This document shows, in pieces, positions 27,942 through 35,873 of a stretch of DNA of 64,000 nucleotides. How positions within the stretch are numbered: position 1 is the first letter of the stretch; each line of letters starts with the position of its first letter. Source of the DNA: Martelella endophytica (lineage in GTDB: Bacteria > Pseudomonadota > Alphaproteobacteria > Rhizobiales > Rhizobiaceae); assembly GCF_000960975.1 (NCBI RefSeq), contig NZ_CP010803.1, positions 3,272,273 through 3,336,272 of the forward strand, read 5' to 3'. The notes beneath the pieces were generated by a model. That model was not told the origin of the DNA, made no database searches, and saw nothing but the letters and a program-made list of their open reading frames with translations. The position numbers were made by a program, and so were the translations under genes.

Positions 27942-29714
27942 ATGACCGCGACGGAAAACATGATGACAGGCGCTGAGATCGTTTTGCAGGCGCTGAAGGA
28001 AAACGGGGTCGAGCATATCTTCGGCTACCCGGGCGGCGCCGTGCTGCCGATCTATGACGAAATCTTCCAGCAGGACGATATCCAGCACATCCTCGTGCGT
28101 CATGAGCAGGGCGCCGGGCATGCTGCCGAAGGCTATGCCCGCGCCACCGGCAAGGTCGGCGTCATGCTCGTCACCTCCGGCCCCGGCGCCACCAACGCCG
28201 TCACGCCGCTGCAGGATGCGCTGATGGATTCCATTCCGCTGGTCTGCATCTCCGGCCAGGTCCCGACGACACTGATCGGCTCTGACGCCTTCCAGGAATG
28301 CGACACCGTCGGCATCACGCGTCCGTGTACAAAATATAACTGGTTGGTCAAAGACGTAAACGAACTTGCCAATGTCATTCATGAAGCATTTCGGATTGCG
28401 CAGAGCGGCCGTCCTGGTCCGGTCGTCGTTGATGTTCCGAAGGACATCCAGTTTGCCCGCGGCCATTATTCGCCGCTCGCCGGACATCCGATCCGCGAGA
28501 GCTATCGGCCGACCACGGAGGGCAACAGCGACGCCATCGCGGCAGCCGTCGAACTGATGGCCAATGCCCGCCGTCCTGTCATCTATTCCGGTGGTGGCGT
28601 CGTCAATTCCGGCCCCGAGGCGACGCGCCTGTTGCGTGAACTGGTCGAGATCACCAATTTCCCGATCACTTCGACCCTGATGGGCCTCGGCTGCTATCCG
28701 GCCTCCGGTAAGAACTGGCTCGGCATGCTGGGCATGCACGGCTCGTATCAGGCCAATATGGCGATGCATGACTGCGACGTCATGGTCTGTGTCGGCGCCC
28801 GCTTCGATGACCGCATTACCGGCCGCGTCGACGCCTTCTCGCCGAACTCGAAGAAAATCCACATCGATATCGATCCGTCGTCGCTCAACAAGACCATCCA
28901 CGTTGACGTGCCGATCCTGGGCGACGTCGGTCTGGTTCTGGAGGAGATGGTCCGCCGCTACCGTGCGCTCAAGGGTGAGCGTCCGTCGCTGGCCGCATGG
29001 TGGGATAATGTCGAGCGCTGGCGCGGCCGCGACTGTTTCGCCTACACGCCGTCAAAGGACGTGATCATGCCCCAGTACGCGCTGGAGCGGCTGAATGCAG
29101 CGGTCAAGGGCCGTGATTTCTACATCACCACCGAAGTCGGCCAGCACCAGATGTGGGCAGCACAGTTCATCGATTTCGAGGAGCCGAACCGGTGGATGAC
29201 CTCCGGCGGCCTTGGCACGATGGGTTACGGCCTGCCGGCAGCCCTCGGCGTTCAGATCGCCCATCCCGGCTCCCTTGTCATTGATGTTGCCGGCGATGCC
29301 TCGATCCAGATGTGCATTCAGGAGATGTCGGCGGCGATCCAGCACAATGCGCCGATCAAGATCTTCATCATGAACAATCAGTACATGGGCATGGTTCGCC
29401 AGTGGCAGCAGCTTCTGCACGGCAACCGGCTGTCGCACTCCTATACCGAGGCGATGCCCGATTTCGTCAAGCTCGCCGAGGCTTACGGCGCAGAGGGCAT
29501 TTATTGCGACGATCCGGCCGAACTGGACGATGCGATCCAGCGGATGATCGACAGTCCCAAGCCGGTGATCTTCGATTGCCGGGTTGCCAATCTCGCCAAC
29601 TGCTTCCCGATGATCCCGTCGGGCAAGGCGCACAACGAAATGCTTCTGCCGGACGAGGCCAATGACGAGGCCGTCGCCACCGCCATCGATGCCGCTGGCC
29701 GCCAGCTCGTCTGA
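27942..29714 (+). CDS. ilvB: Acetolactate synthase large subunit
   Basis: The catalytic subunit of acetohydroxyacid synthase (ALS), making acetolactate or acetohydroxybutyrate for valine, leucine and isoleucine with thiamine diphosphate, Mg2+ and FAD. The 590-residue product shows TPP glutamate in HEQGAGHAAEGYARATGK, the glycine-rich FGYPGGAVLPIYDEI, FAD-binding central domain, and the C-terminal TPP motif GDASIQMCIQEMSAA...NNQYMGMV. Start ATG 27942 fits the family. It lies under control of the leader-peptide attenuator upstream and is followed 12 bases later by the regulatory subunit. Identity is secure; ALS sensitivity to valine feedback depends on that subunit. Confidence 0.97.
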   Translation: MTATENMMTGAEIVLQALKENGVEHIFGYPGGAVLPIYDEIFQQDDIQHILVRHEQGAGHAAEGYARATGKVGVMLVTSGPGATNAVTPLQDALMDSIPLVCISGQVPTTLIGSDAFQECDTVGITRPCTKYNWLVKDVNELANVIHEAFRIAQSGRPGPVVVDVPKDIQFARGHYSPLAGHPIRESYRPTTEGNSDAIAAAVELMANARRPVIYSGGGVVNSGPEATRLLRELVEITNFPITSTLMGLGCYPASGKNWLGMLGMHGSYQANMAMHDCDVMVCVGARFDDRITGRVDAFSPNSKKIHIDIDPSSLNKTIHVDVPILGDVGLVLEEMVRRYRALKGERPSLAAWWDNVERWRGRDCFAYTPSKDVIMPQYALERLNAAVKGRDFYITTEVGQHQMWAAQFIDFEEPNRWMTSGGLGTMGYGLPAALGVQIAHPGSLVIDVAGDASIQMCIQEMSAAIQHNAPIKIFIMNNQYMGMVRQWQQLLHGNRLSHSYTEAMPDFVKLAEAYGAEGIYCDDPAELDDAIQRMIDSPKPVIFDCRVANLANCFPMIPSGKAHNEMLLPDEANDEAVATAIDAAGRQLV

Positions 29715-29726
29715 GGAGAGAAAACT

Positions 29727-30299
29727 ATGAACGCCAAACTTCAGCCGACCGGCTCCGCCTATTTCATTTCCGACGCCCACATTCCGCCGGAGCGCCACAC
29801 GCTTTCCGTCGTGGTCGCCAACGAACCGGGCGTTCTCGCCCGCGTCATCGGCCTGTTCTCAGGCCGGGGCTACAACATCGAGAGCCTCACCGTTTCGGAA
29901 ACCGAGCACGAGGCGCATCTGTCGCGCATCACCATCGTCACCAAGGGCACGCCGGATGTGCTGGAGCAGATCAAGGCCCAGCTCGACCGGCAGGTCCCTG
30001 TACACAAGGTCGTCGATCTTTCGGTGCGTGCCCGCGAGCTCGGCCAGGCCGCGCCGGTCGAGCGCGAGGTGGCGCTGGTCAAGGTCGTCGGCAATGGCGA
30101 TCAGCGCCAGGAAGCGCTGCGGCTGGCCGATGCCTTTGAGGCCAAGGTAGTGGATGCCACGGTCGAGCACTTCCTGTTCGAGCTGACCGGCAAGGTTTCC
30201 AAGGTCGACCAGTTCATCGCCATCATGCGCCCGCTCGGCCTCGTCGAGATCTGCCGCACGGGCCCGGCCTCGATGAACCGCGGCCCGCAGGGGATGTAA
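29727..30299 (+). CDS. ilvH: Acetolactate synthase small (regulatory) subunit
   Basis: The regulatory subunit of acetohydroxyacid synthase, which stimulates IlvB and confers feedback inhibition by valine. The 190-residue product has an N-terminal ACT domain (ERHTLSVVVANEPGVLARVIGLFSGRGYNIESLTVSETEHEAHLSRITIV) and a C-terminal ALS_ss_C domain (REVALVKVVGNGDQRQEALRLADAFEAKVVDATVEHFLFELTGK). Glycine residues of the ACT ligand site are present. It follows ilvB after 12 bases and ends the operon. A palindromic repeat lies just downstream and may act as transcript end. Confidence 0.96.
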   Translation: MNAKLQPTGSAYFISDAHIPPERHTLSVVVANEPGVLARVIGLFSGRGYNIESLTVSETEHEAHLSRITIVTKGTPDVLEQIKAQLDRQVPVHKVVDLSVRARELGQAAPVEREVALVKVVGNGDQRQEALRLADAFEAKVVDATVEHFLFELTGKVSKVDQFIAIMRPLGLVEICRTGPASMNRGPQGM

Positions 30300-30316
30300 G
30301 AAGGGCTATCGTCGAC

Positions 30317-30347
30317 ATCGATCTCCCCCTTGAGGGGGGAGATTGAT
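30317..30347. repeat. Palindromic intergenic repeat, copy 1
   Basis: CATCGATCTCCCCC and GGGGGAGATTGAT form a long imperfect stem around TTGA, between ilvH and the LysE gene. The same core (ATCTCCCC / GGGGAGAT with flanking ATCGAT) recurs at 57991-58028. Its position after a stop codon suggests a transcript end, but without a T run. Confidence 0.65.
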
Positions 30348-30433
30348 TGCGGAGAGGTTCTCGTGTTCGTCTATCGCCTCGAGAGACGCTCTTGCCCGAA
30401 TTTGCATCCCATCGTCAAACCGGAGCCTTTCGC

Positions 30434-31030
30434 ATGACCCACGAGACTCTGCTTGCGCTCATCGGCTTCGCGGTCGCGGCCTCGATTACGCCGGGGCCGA
30501 ACAACATGATGGTGTTCGCCTCCACGGTGAATTTCGGCTTTTTGCGTACTCTGCCCCATATGGCGGGGGTGGTTGCGGGCTTTGTCCTGCTGATGGCGGC
30601 GGTCGGTGGCGGGCTTGGCGCCGTCATCACCGCCTTTCCGGCGCTGCTTCTGGTCGCAAAGGTCGCCGGTGCGCTTTATCTCCTCTGGATCGCCTGGAAG
30701 ATCGGCACCACCCGCAAGTTCGCCTCGACGGGCGAGGCGAGCGGCCGGCCGCTCTCCTTCCTTCAGGCGGTCGCCTTCCAGTGGGTGAACCCCAAGGCGT
30801 GGATCATGTCGCTGACGGCGATGTCGGTCTATACCGATCCCGGCAACTACGTTTTCTCCGTGGCGCTTGTTGCCGGCATATTCGGCCTCGTCACCATTCC
30901 CAGCATTTCGGTGTGGGGCGGTTTCGGCTCCGGCCTCAGGGACTGGCTCTCCCACGGCAACCGCCTCAAATGGTTCAACATCGCGATGGCGGTCGTGCTG
31001 GTGGCAAGCCTCTGGCCGATGCTGCGCTGA
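30434..31030 (+). CDS. LysE/RhtB family amino-acid exporter
   Basis: A 198-residue inner-membrane exporter of the LysE/RhtB family, which moves amino acids such as lysine, threonine, homoserine or leucine out of the cell. It has the hallmark SITPGPNNMMVFASTVNFGFLRTLPHMAGV in TM1-2 and six hydrophobic segments with GALYLLWIAWKIG and AFQWVNPKAWIM. Start ATG 30434 is preceded by GGAG. The exact substrate is unknown; it sits behind ilvB-ilvH but after a strong hairpin, so linkage to branched-chain metabolism is weak inference. Confidence 0.85.
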   Translation: MTHETLLALIGFAVAASITPGPNNMMVFASTVNFGFLRTLPHMAGVVAGFVLLMAAVGGGLGAVITAFPALLLVAKVAGALYLLWIAWKIGTTRKFASTGEASGRPLSFLQAVAFQWVNPKAWIMSLTAMSVYTDPGNYVFSVALVAGIFGLVTIPSISVWGGFGSGLRDWLSHGNRLKWFNIAMAVVLVASLWPMLR

Positions 31031-31162
31031 GACGCTGACATGGCGATTGCGGGCCGTGAGCGGCGCCCGCTGTGCCGTGCTGTCATGAAGATGCAATACG
31101 ACTCTGTTTTTAAGGGATCATCCATAGGTGCACAGGGACCGCGCGGGGGCGGGTTTAAGGCA

Positions 31163-31990
31163 ATGGAACCCAGAAAATTCAGAACGCTGTTCATTTCCGA
31201 CGTTCATCTCGGCTCGAAGGCTGCCAAGGCCGATTTCCTGCTCGATTTCATGCGTCACCATGAAGCCGATACGATCATCCTCGTCGGCGATATCATCGAT
31301 GGCTGGCGGCTGAAGCGCTCCTGGCACTGGCCGCAGGCCTTCAACGATGTCATCCAGAAGATGCTGCGCAAGGCCCGCAAGGGGACCCGCATTGTCTACA
31401 TCCCCGGCAATCATGACGAGTTCCTGCGCGAGTTTCCGGGCACCCATTTCGGCGGTGTCGAAGTCGCCCGCCAGATGATCTTCGAGGCCGGCGACGGAAA
31501 GAAGTATCTCATCATTCACGGCGACGAGTTCGATGTCGTCGTCCGCCATGCCCGTATCGTCGCTTATCTCGGCGACTGGGCCTATGACGCTGCGATCGCC
31601 ATCAACCAGGTTCTGGCCTTCGTTCGCCGCAAGCTCGGCCTGCCATACTGGTCGTTCTCGGCCTGGGCCAAACTGCAGGTCAAGCACGCTGTCAATTTCA
31701 TCGGCGAGTTCCAGCGCGTCGTCGTTGAGGAGGCCCGTCGCAATGAAGTGGACGGCGTGATCTGCGGTCATATCCATCACGCCGTGATGGAGGAGCTGGA
31801 CGGCATCCGCTACATCAATACCGGCGACTGGGTGGAGAGCTGCACGGCGATTGCCGAGCATTTCGACGGCACGTTCGAACTGATCACCTGGCAGAAGATC
31901 GAGGAAGCGGCGCCTGCGGCGGAGCCGACTGACGACGAAGCCCTGCCGCCCTTCCTTGCTGCGCCACGCAGCGGAAAACGCGCGGCCTGA
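31163..31990 (+). CDS. LpxH-like metallophosphoesterase
   Basis: A 275-residue calcineurin-type phosphoesterase resembling UDP-2,3-diacylglucosamine pyrophosphatase LpxH. Metal-ligand motifs are LFISDVHLGSK (DxH), ILVGDIIDGWRL (GDxxD), IVYIPGNHDEFL (GNHD), IIHGDEFDVVV (H), and VICGHIHHAVM (GHxH); a central helical insert (about 135-190) matches the LpxH family. The genome also encodes LpxI at 2872-3765, the usual alphaproteobacterial enzyme for this step, so this protein is likely a paralogue acting on another lipid or nucleotide. ATG 31163, after AAGG, is chosen; the frame is open further upstream but not conserved. Confidence 0.8.
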   Translation: MEPRKFRTLFISDVHLGSKAAKADFLLDFMRHHEADTIILVGDIIDGWRLKRSWHWPQAFNDVIQKMLRKARKGTRIVYIPGNHDEFLREFPGTHFGGVEVARQMIFEAGDGKKYLIIHGDEFDVVVRHARIVAYLGDWAYDAAIAINQVLAFVRRKLGLPYWSFSAWAKLQVKHAVNFIGEFQRVVVEEARRNEVDGVICGHIHHAVMEELDGIRYINTGDWVESCTAIAEHFDGTFELITWQKIEEAAPAAEPTDDEALPPFLAAPRSGKRAA

Positions 31991-32054
31991 GGGCAGGAGC
32001 ACTTTCGAACCTCTTCAAAAGACTTGCAATTATGCCCGTTGCATGGAAAGCCTA

Positions 32055-32165
32055 GCGCATCGGCCCGAAAATCGGAATCGATGTTCGGGCGCGGATGCGC
32101 AATTTCGAAGTGCTGCAGCGCCTTTGCCAGTCGGATGGCTTCGCGGTGCTTCTTGCAGGTCTCTG
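32055..32165. repeat. Composite palindromic repeat before mlaE
   Basis: Two adjacent imperfect palindromes. The first (32055-32100) has GCGCATC...GCCCGAA mirrored by TTCGGGC...GATGCGC. The second (about 32116-32163) has CTGCAGCGCC mirrored loosely by GCGGTGC...TGCAG. The pattern resembles intergenic mosaic-type palindromes I recall from rhizobial chromosomes. Its presence argues that the region is non-coding, so an ATG at 32095 inside the right arm is unlikely to be the mlaE start. Confidence 0.6.
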
Positions 32166-32229
32166 CGGCCGGGCTGCATCCCGCCCGCCGGGCCAGCGCC
32201 TGAAGGCCTGGACAACGGAAAGCTGGCTT

Positions 32230-33381
32230 TTGCAGAACGCGGACGAACCCAAAGCCTCGCTGACAAGCGAACCCGGAAAAGGCGGGGCGGCAACGACCCT
32301 GCGCCTTGCCGGCGCATGGACCGTGTTCAACGCGGCCGCGCTTTCGGAAACCGCCCGCACGCTCGATCTTCCCGACGGCGATATCGTGATCGACCTCTCC
32401 GAGGTCACGATCATGGATACCGCCGGCACCTGGCTGCTGCGCCAGCTTCAGGAGAGCTGCCGCCGCACCACCCAGAAGGAGCCGGAACTCGTCGGCACCA
32501 ATCCGCGCATCGACGAACTGCTCGAATCGATACCCGAGGCCCTGCCGGAGCCCGAACGGGCGGAGCAGAAGCATGTCGGCATAATCGAGCGGGTCCTGTC
32601 GGCGGTCGGCCGTTCGGCCGTTGCCGCGGGCAAGGACATCTATGCCGGCGTCGGCTTTTTCGGTTCGGTCTTCGTGGGCTTGTTCGATCTGGTGACGGGC
32701 AAGGGCGGCGTCAACATGGCGGCCATCACCTCCCAACTCGATCATATGGGCGTTCGCGCGGTACCCATCATCGCGCTGATGTCTTTCCTCGTCGGCGGCA
32801 TCATCGCCCAGCAGGGCGCCTTCCAGCTCTCCTATTTCGGGGCGGAGCTCTTCGTCGTCGACCTCGTCGGCATTCTCCAGCTGCGTGAAATCGGCGTGCT
32901 GCTGACGGCGATCATGGTGGCCGGCCGTTCCGGCAGCGCAATTACCGCCGAGATCGGCGCTATGCGGATGCGCGAGGAAATCGATGCGCTCCGGGTCATG
33001 GGCTTCGATCCCGTCGCCGTGCTGGTCTTCCCGCGTATGGTCGCGCTCCTGATCGCCCTGCCGCTGCTGACCATCATCGCCAATTTCGCAGCGCTCACCG
33101 GTGCGGCGCTCGTCGTCGACGTCTATTCGGGCATTACGCTGGAGACCTTCCTCCAGCGTCTGCACGAGGCGGTCGATTTCTCGACGCTCGTTTCCGGCAT
33201 GGCCAAGGCGCCATTCATGGCGCTGATCATCGCCATCGTCGCTTCGCTTGAAGGCATGAAGGTCGGTGGCAGCGCGGAATCGCTCGGCCAGAAGGTCACG
33301 GCCTCGGTGGTGAAGTCTATCTTCGTCGTGATCGTCGTCGACGGCATTTTCGCAATGTTCTATGCTGCCATCGATTTCTGA
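32230..33381 (+). CDS. mlaE: MlaE-type permease with STAS domain
   Basis: Inner-membrane permease of an Mla-type ABC system that moves phospholipids between inner and outer membranes. The product joins an N-terminal STAS domain (about 15-95, LAGAWTVFNAAALSETARTLDLPDGDIVIDLSEVTIMDTAGTWLLRQLQ), equal to MlaB, to the permease domain with about five helices and the block ELFVVDLVGILQLREIGVLLTAIMVAGRSGSAITAEIGAMRMREEIDALRVMG. The start is uncertain: TTG 32230 is preferred because GGAAAG precedes it and the ATG at 32095 lies in a palindromic repeat. The gene is followed by mlaF and mlaD. Fused STAS-MlaE is the usual rhizobial form. Confidence 0.88.
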   Translation: MQNADEPKASLTSEPGKGGAATTLRLAGAWTVFNAAALSETARTLDLPDGDIVIDLSEVTIMDTAGTWLLRQLQESCRRTTQKEPELVGTNPRIDELLESIPEALPEPERAEQKHVGIIERVLSAVGRSAVAAGKDIYAGVGFFGSVFVGLFDLVTGKGGVNMAAITSQLDHMGVRAVPIIALMSFLVGGIIAQQGAFQLSYFGAELFVVDLVGILQLREIGVLLTAIMVAGRSGSAITAEIGAMRMREEIDALRVMGFDPVAVLVFPRMVALLIALPLLTIIANFAALTGAALVVDVYSGITLETFLQRLHEAVDFSTLVSGMAKAPFMALIIAIVASLEGMKVGGSAESLGQKVTASVVKSIFVVIVVDGIFAMFYAAIDF

Positions 33382-33391
33382 GGGGAACGGT

Positions 33392-34231
33392 TTGAACGAC
33401 CAGACAATCGACGAAAGCCAGGAGAACGGTGCTGAGGCCAAGACCGGTGAACGCGAGAGCGTGCTGACGGTCCGCGGGCTGACCGTCGGTTTCGGCGGAC
33501 CAACCGTGCTTGAAGACCTCGATCTCGATGTCTATCGCGGCGAGGTCCTCGGTTTTGTCGGCGGGTCGGGAACAGGCAAGTCGGTGCTGATGCGCACCGT
33601 GCTGCGCCTGACGCAGCGCCAGGCCGGCAAGATCACCATTCTCGGCAAGGATTTCGACCAACTGACCTATGAGGAGCGGCTGGCGGTCGACATGCGCATC
33701 GGCGTTCTGTTCCAGCAGGGCGCCCTGTTTTCGGGCCTGACCGTGCTCGAGAACGTGCAGGTTCCGATGCGTGAATATCTCGATCTGCCGAAGCCGCTGA
33801 TGGACGATCTGGCGCGGCTGAAGATCGAGCTGGTGGGGCTCAGGCCCGAAGCGGCGGACCGTTTCCCTTCGGAGCTTTCCGGCGGCATGATCAAGCGCGC
33901 CGCGCTGGCGCGGGCGCTGGCGCTCGATCCGGATCTGGTGTTTCTCGACGAACCGACCTCCGGCCTCGATCCGATCGGTGCTGCCGAGTTCGACGAACTG
34001 ATCGCGCGGCTGCGTGACACACTCGGCCTGACGGTCTATATGGTCACGCATGACCTCGACAGCCTCAGCGCCGTCTGCGACCGCATCGCGGTGCTCGGCC
34101 GCAAGAAGGTGCTGGTCGAAGGCACACTCGACAAGATGCTCAGCTTTGATGACCCCTGGGTCAAAAGCTACTTCCGGGGCAAGCGGTCCCGCGCCGTGTT
34201 CAACGAGGCCGGCGACGGCCAGAAACAATAG
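33392..34231 (+). CDS. mlaF: Mla-type ABC transporter ATPase
   Basis: The cytoplasmic ATPase of the Mla lipid transporter. The 279-residue product has Walker A GFVGGSGTGKSVLMRT, a Q-loop near GVLFQQGALFSGLTVLENV, the signature FPSELSGGMIKRAALARAL, Walker B DPDLVFLDEPTSGLDP and the H-loop VTHDLDS. It starts at TTG 33392, preceded by GAGGGGAACGG, leaving a 10-base gap from mlaE. The C-terminal tail (RGKRSRAVFNEAG) fits MlaF. mlaD follows after 9 bases. Identity is secure from motifs and order. Confidence 0.93.
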   Translation: MNDQTIDESQENGAEAKTGERESVLTVRGLTVGFGGPTVLEDLDLDVYRGEVLGFVGGSGTGKSVLMRTVLRLTQRQAGKITILGKDFDQLTYEERLAVDMRIGVLFQQGALFSGLTVLENVQVPMREYLDLPKPLMDDLARLKIELVGLRPEAADRFPSELSGGMIKRAALARALALDPDLVFLDEPTSGLDPIGAAEFDELIARLRDTLGLTVYMVTHDLDSLSAVCDRIAVLGRKKVLVEGTLDKMLSFDDPWVKSYFRGKRSRAVFNEAGDGQKQ

Positions 34232-34240
34232 CGGGCAGAC

Positions 34241-35611
34241 ATGGAAACCAAGGCAAATTATTCAATCGTCGGCTTCTTTATCTTGCTCGTGCTCGCCGCG
34301 GCCGCCGGCTTCATCTACTGGATGGGCGAATATGGCCGCCAGGGGCCGATCGCCGAGCTCGTGGTGCGCATACCGGGCTCCGCCAACGGGCTGAGCGTCG
34401 GTTCGGCGGTGCGGTTCAACGGCATCCAGGTCGGCTCGATCCGCAAGCTGGAGATCGATCCCGCCGATCCGCGCTATACCATCGCCCGCACCGAGGTGAA
34501 GGCGGATACGCCGGTGCATGACACCACCAAGGCGAAGCTTGAGCTGCAGGGACTGACGGGCACTGGCTATATCGAGCTTTCGGCCAACGGTCAGGATGGC
34601 CCGAATATCCTGCAGCAAGCGCTGGAAGACGACAAGCCGGCCGAGCTGACGGCCGACAAGTCCAGCCTGTCGAACCTGCTCGCAACCGCCGACCAGATCA
34701 TGCAGCGCATCGACAGCACGGTGACCGATGTCCAGAACATCGTCTCGGACGTCCGGTCGCCGCTCACCGACACCATTTCGAACATCGATACGTTTACGAA
34801 GGCGCTCGCCGACAATTCCGATGGAATCGGCAAGTTCCTGGCCTCCGTCGGAGACCTGTCCGATACGGTCGTATCGCTGACCCAGAAACTTGACCAGACG
34901 ATCTCGACGATCGACGGCGTGGTCGCAGCGATCAATCCCGAAGACATCAAGAACATCGTTGCCAATGCCAACCGGATTACCGACAACGTCGCCAATGCAT
35001 CCGGCAATTTCGACGAGATCGCCGCAAACCTGAACAGCGCGGTCGAGACCTATGCCGGCTTCGCCAAGAAGGCGCAGGATGCGCTCGACAAGGTCGACAC
35101 CATCATCAGCTCTGTCGATGCCGCCAAGGTGGGCTCCTCGGTCGATGATTTCTCGGCGACGATGGCGGATGCGCGCGCGGCGGTGCAGTCGATCAAGGAA
35201 GTGGCCGACAGCGTCAACGCGCGCACCGAGAACATCGACACCGCAATCGACAATGTCAGCGAGATCGCAACCAAGCTCAACGACGCCTCGACCCGCGTGA
35301 ACACCATCCTGGTGAAGGTCGACAAGCTGCTTGGCTCCGACAACGTCAATTCGCTTTCTGATCAGGCCCGCGATACGCTGGCGGCTGTCAAGGATGCGGC
35401 TGAGACGCTGCAGGCGCGGATCGGACCGATCACGGCTAATCTCGAGGAATTCTCGGGCTCGGGCCTGCGCGACGTCCGTGGCCTGGTTTCCGATACGCGG
35501 CGAACCGTCGATACGCTCAACCGCACCATCGAATCGCTCAGCCAGGATCCGCAGCAGCTGCTCTTCGGGCCGGAGGGCGTGAAGACCTACGACGGCCGCA
35601 ACCGCTACTGA
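34241..35611 (+). CDS. mlaD: MlaD/MCE-family lipid-binding protein
   Basis: The substrate-binding MCE protein of the Mla system: an N-terminal membrane anchor (YSIVGFFILLVLAAAAGFIYWMG) followed by the MCE domain (about 37-115; AELVVRIPGSANGLSVGSAVRFNGIQVGSIRKLEIDP, ending in GLTGTGYIELSA). A long helical region (about 140-440) with repeats of the type ADxxxTxxNVxxAxxNxDxI follows. At 456 residues it is much longer than E. coli MlaD (183), as is common in alphaproteobacteria, where the extended coil may span the periplasm. The gene ends the mlaEFD operon, with a stem-loop just after the stop. Confidence 0.92.
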   Translation: METKANYSIVGFFILLVLAAAAGFIYWMGEYGRQGPIAELVVRIPGSANGLSVGSAVRFNGIQVGSIRKLEIDPADPRYTIARTEVKADTPVHDTTKAKLELQGLTGTGYIELSANGQDGPNILQQALEDDKPAELTADKSSLSNLLATADQIMQRIDSTVTDVQNIVSDVRSPLTDTISNIDTFTKALADNSDGIGKFLASVGDLSDTVVSLTQKLDQTISTIDGVVAAINPEDIKNIVANANRITDNVANASGNFDEIAANLNSAVETYAGFAKKAQDALDKVDTIISSVDAAKVGSSVDDFSATMADARAAVQSIKEVADSVNARTENIDTAIDNVSEIATKLNDASTRVNTILVKVDKLLGSDNVNSLSDQARDTLAAVKDAAETLQARIGPITANLEEFSGSGLRDVRGLVSDTRRTVDTLNRTIESLSQDPQQLLFGPEGVKTYDGRNRY

Positions 35612-35612
35612 T

Positions 35613-35656
35613 GGCGAACGCTGGCCGGTTCCTGGCGGGCCAGCCGGCGATTTCGC
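35613..35656 (+). terminator. Nested stem-loop after mlaD
   Basis: GGCGAA and TTCGCC enclose GCTGGCC paired with GGCCAGC, directly after the mlaD stop; a run of six T residues occurs about 18 bases further on. It probably ends the mlaEFD transcript. The next 220 bases to the lipoprotein gene show nothing I can name. Confidence 0.45.
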
Positions 35657-35873
35657 CAAAGGGGTTGAGATTTTGACGTTTTTTCTATTGAGTGGCTAAA
35701 ACGCGACTGTCCGGAAGGGACTGCTGTCCTATGTATAGCGTAGGCCAGGCCTTGCCCTGGCATCACGCACCGCCTTGGCGGTCGGGATCATCATGGTGCT
35801 GTCGCGTTGCCTCCGGCTTGGTTGATGAAGCCTGTCGGTTTTTGAGTTCGGTATGCCGGGAAGGGTATTGGTC

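Noticed and set aside
32095..33381. ATG at 32095 as the start of mlaE.
   Set aside because: It lies inside a palindromic repeat and the first 45 residues do not resemble a STAS domain; TTG 32230 has a better ribosome site.
35657..35873. Region before the lipoprotein gene as a decayed insertion element.
   Set aside because: Some frames are open but no transposase residues or paired terminal repeats were found; left as unassigned intergenic sequence.
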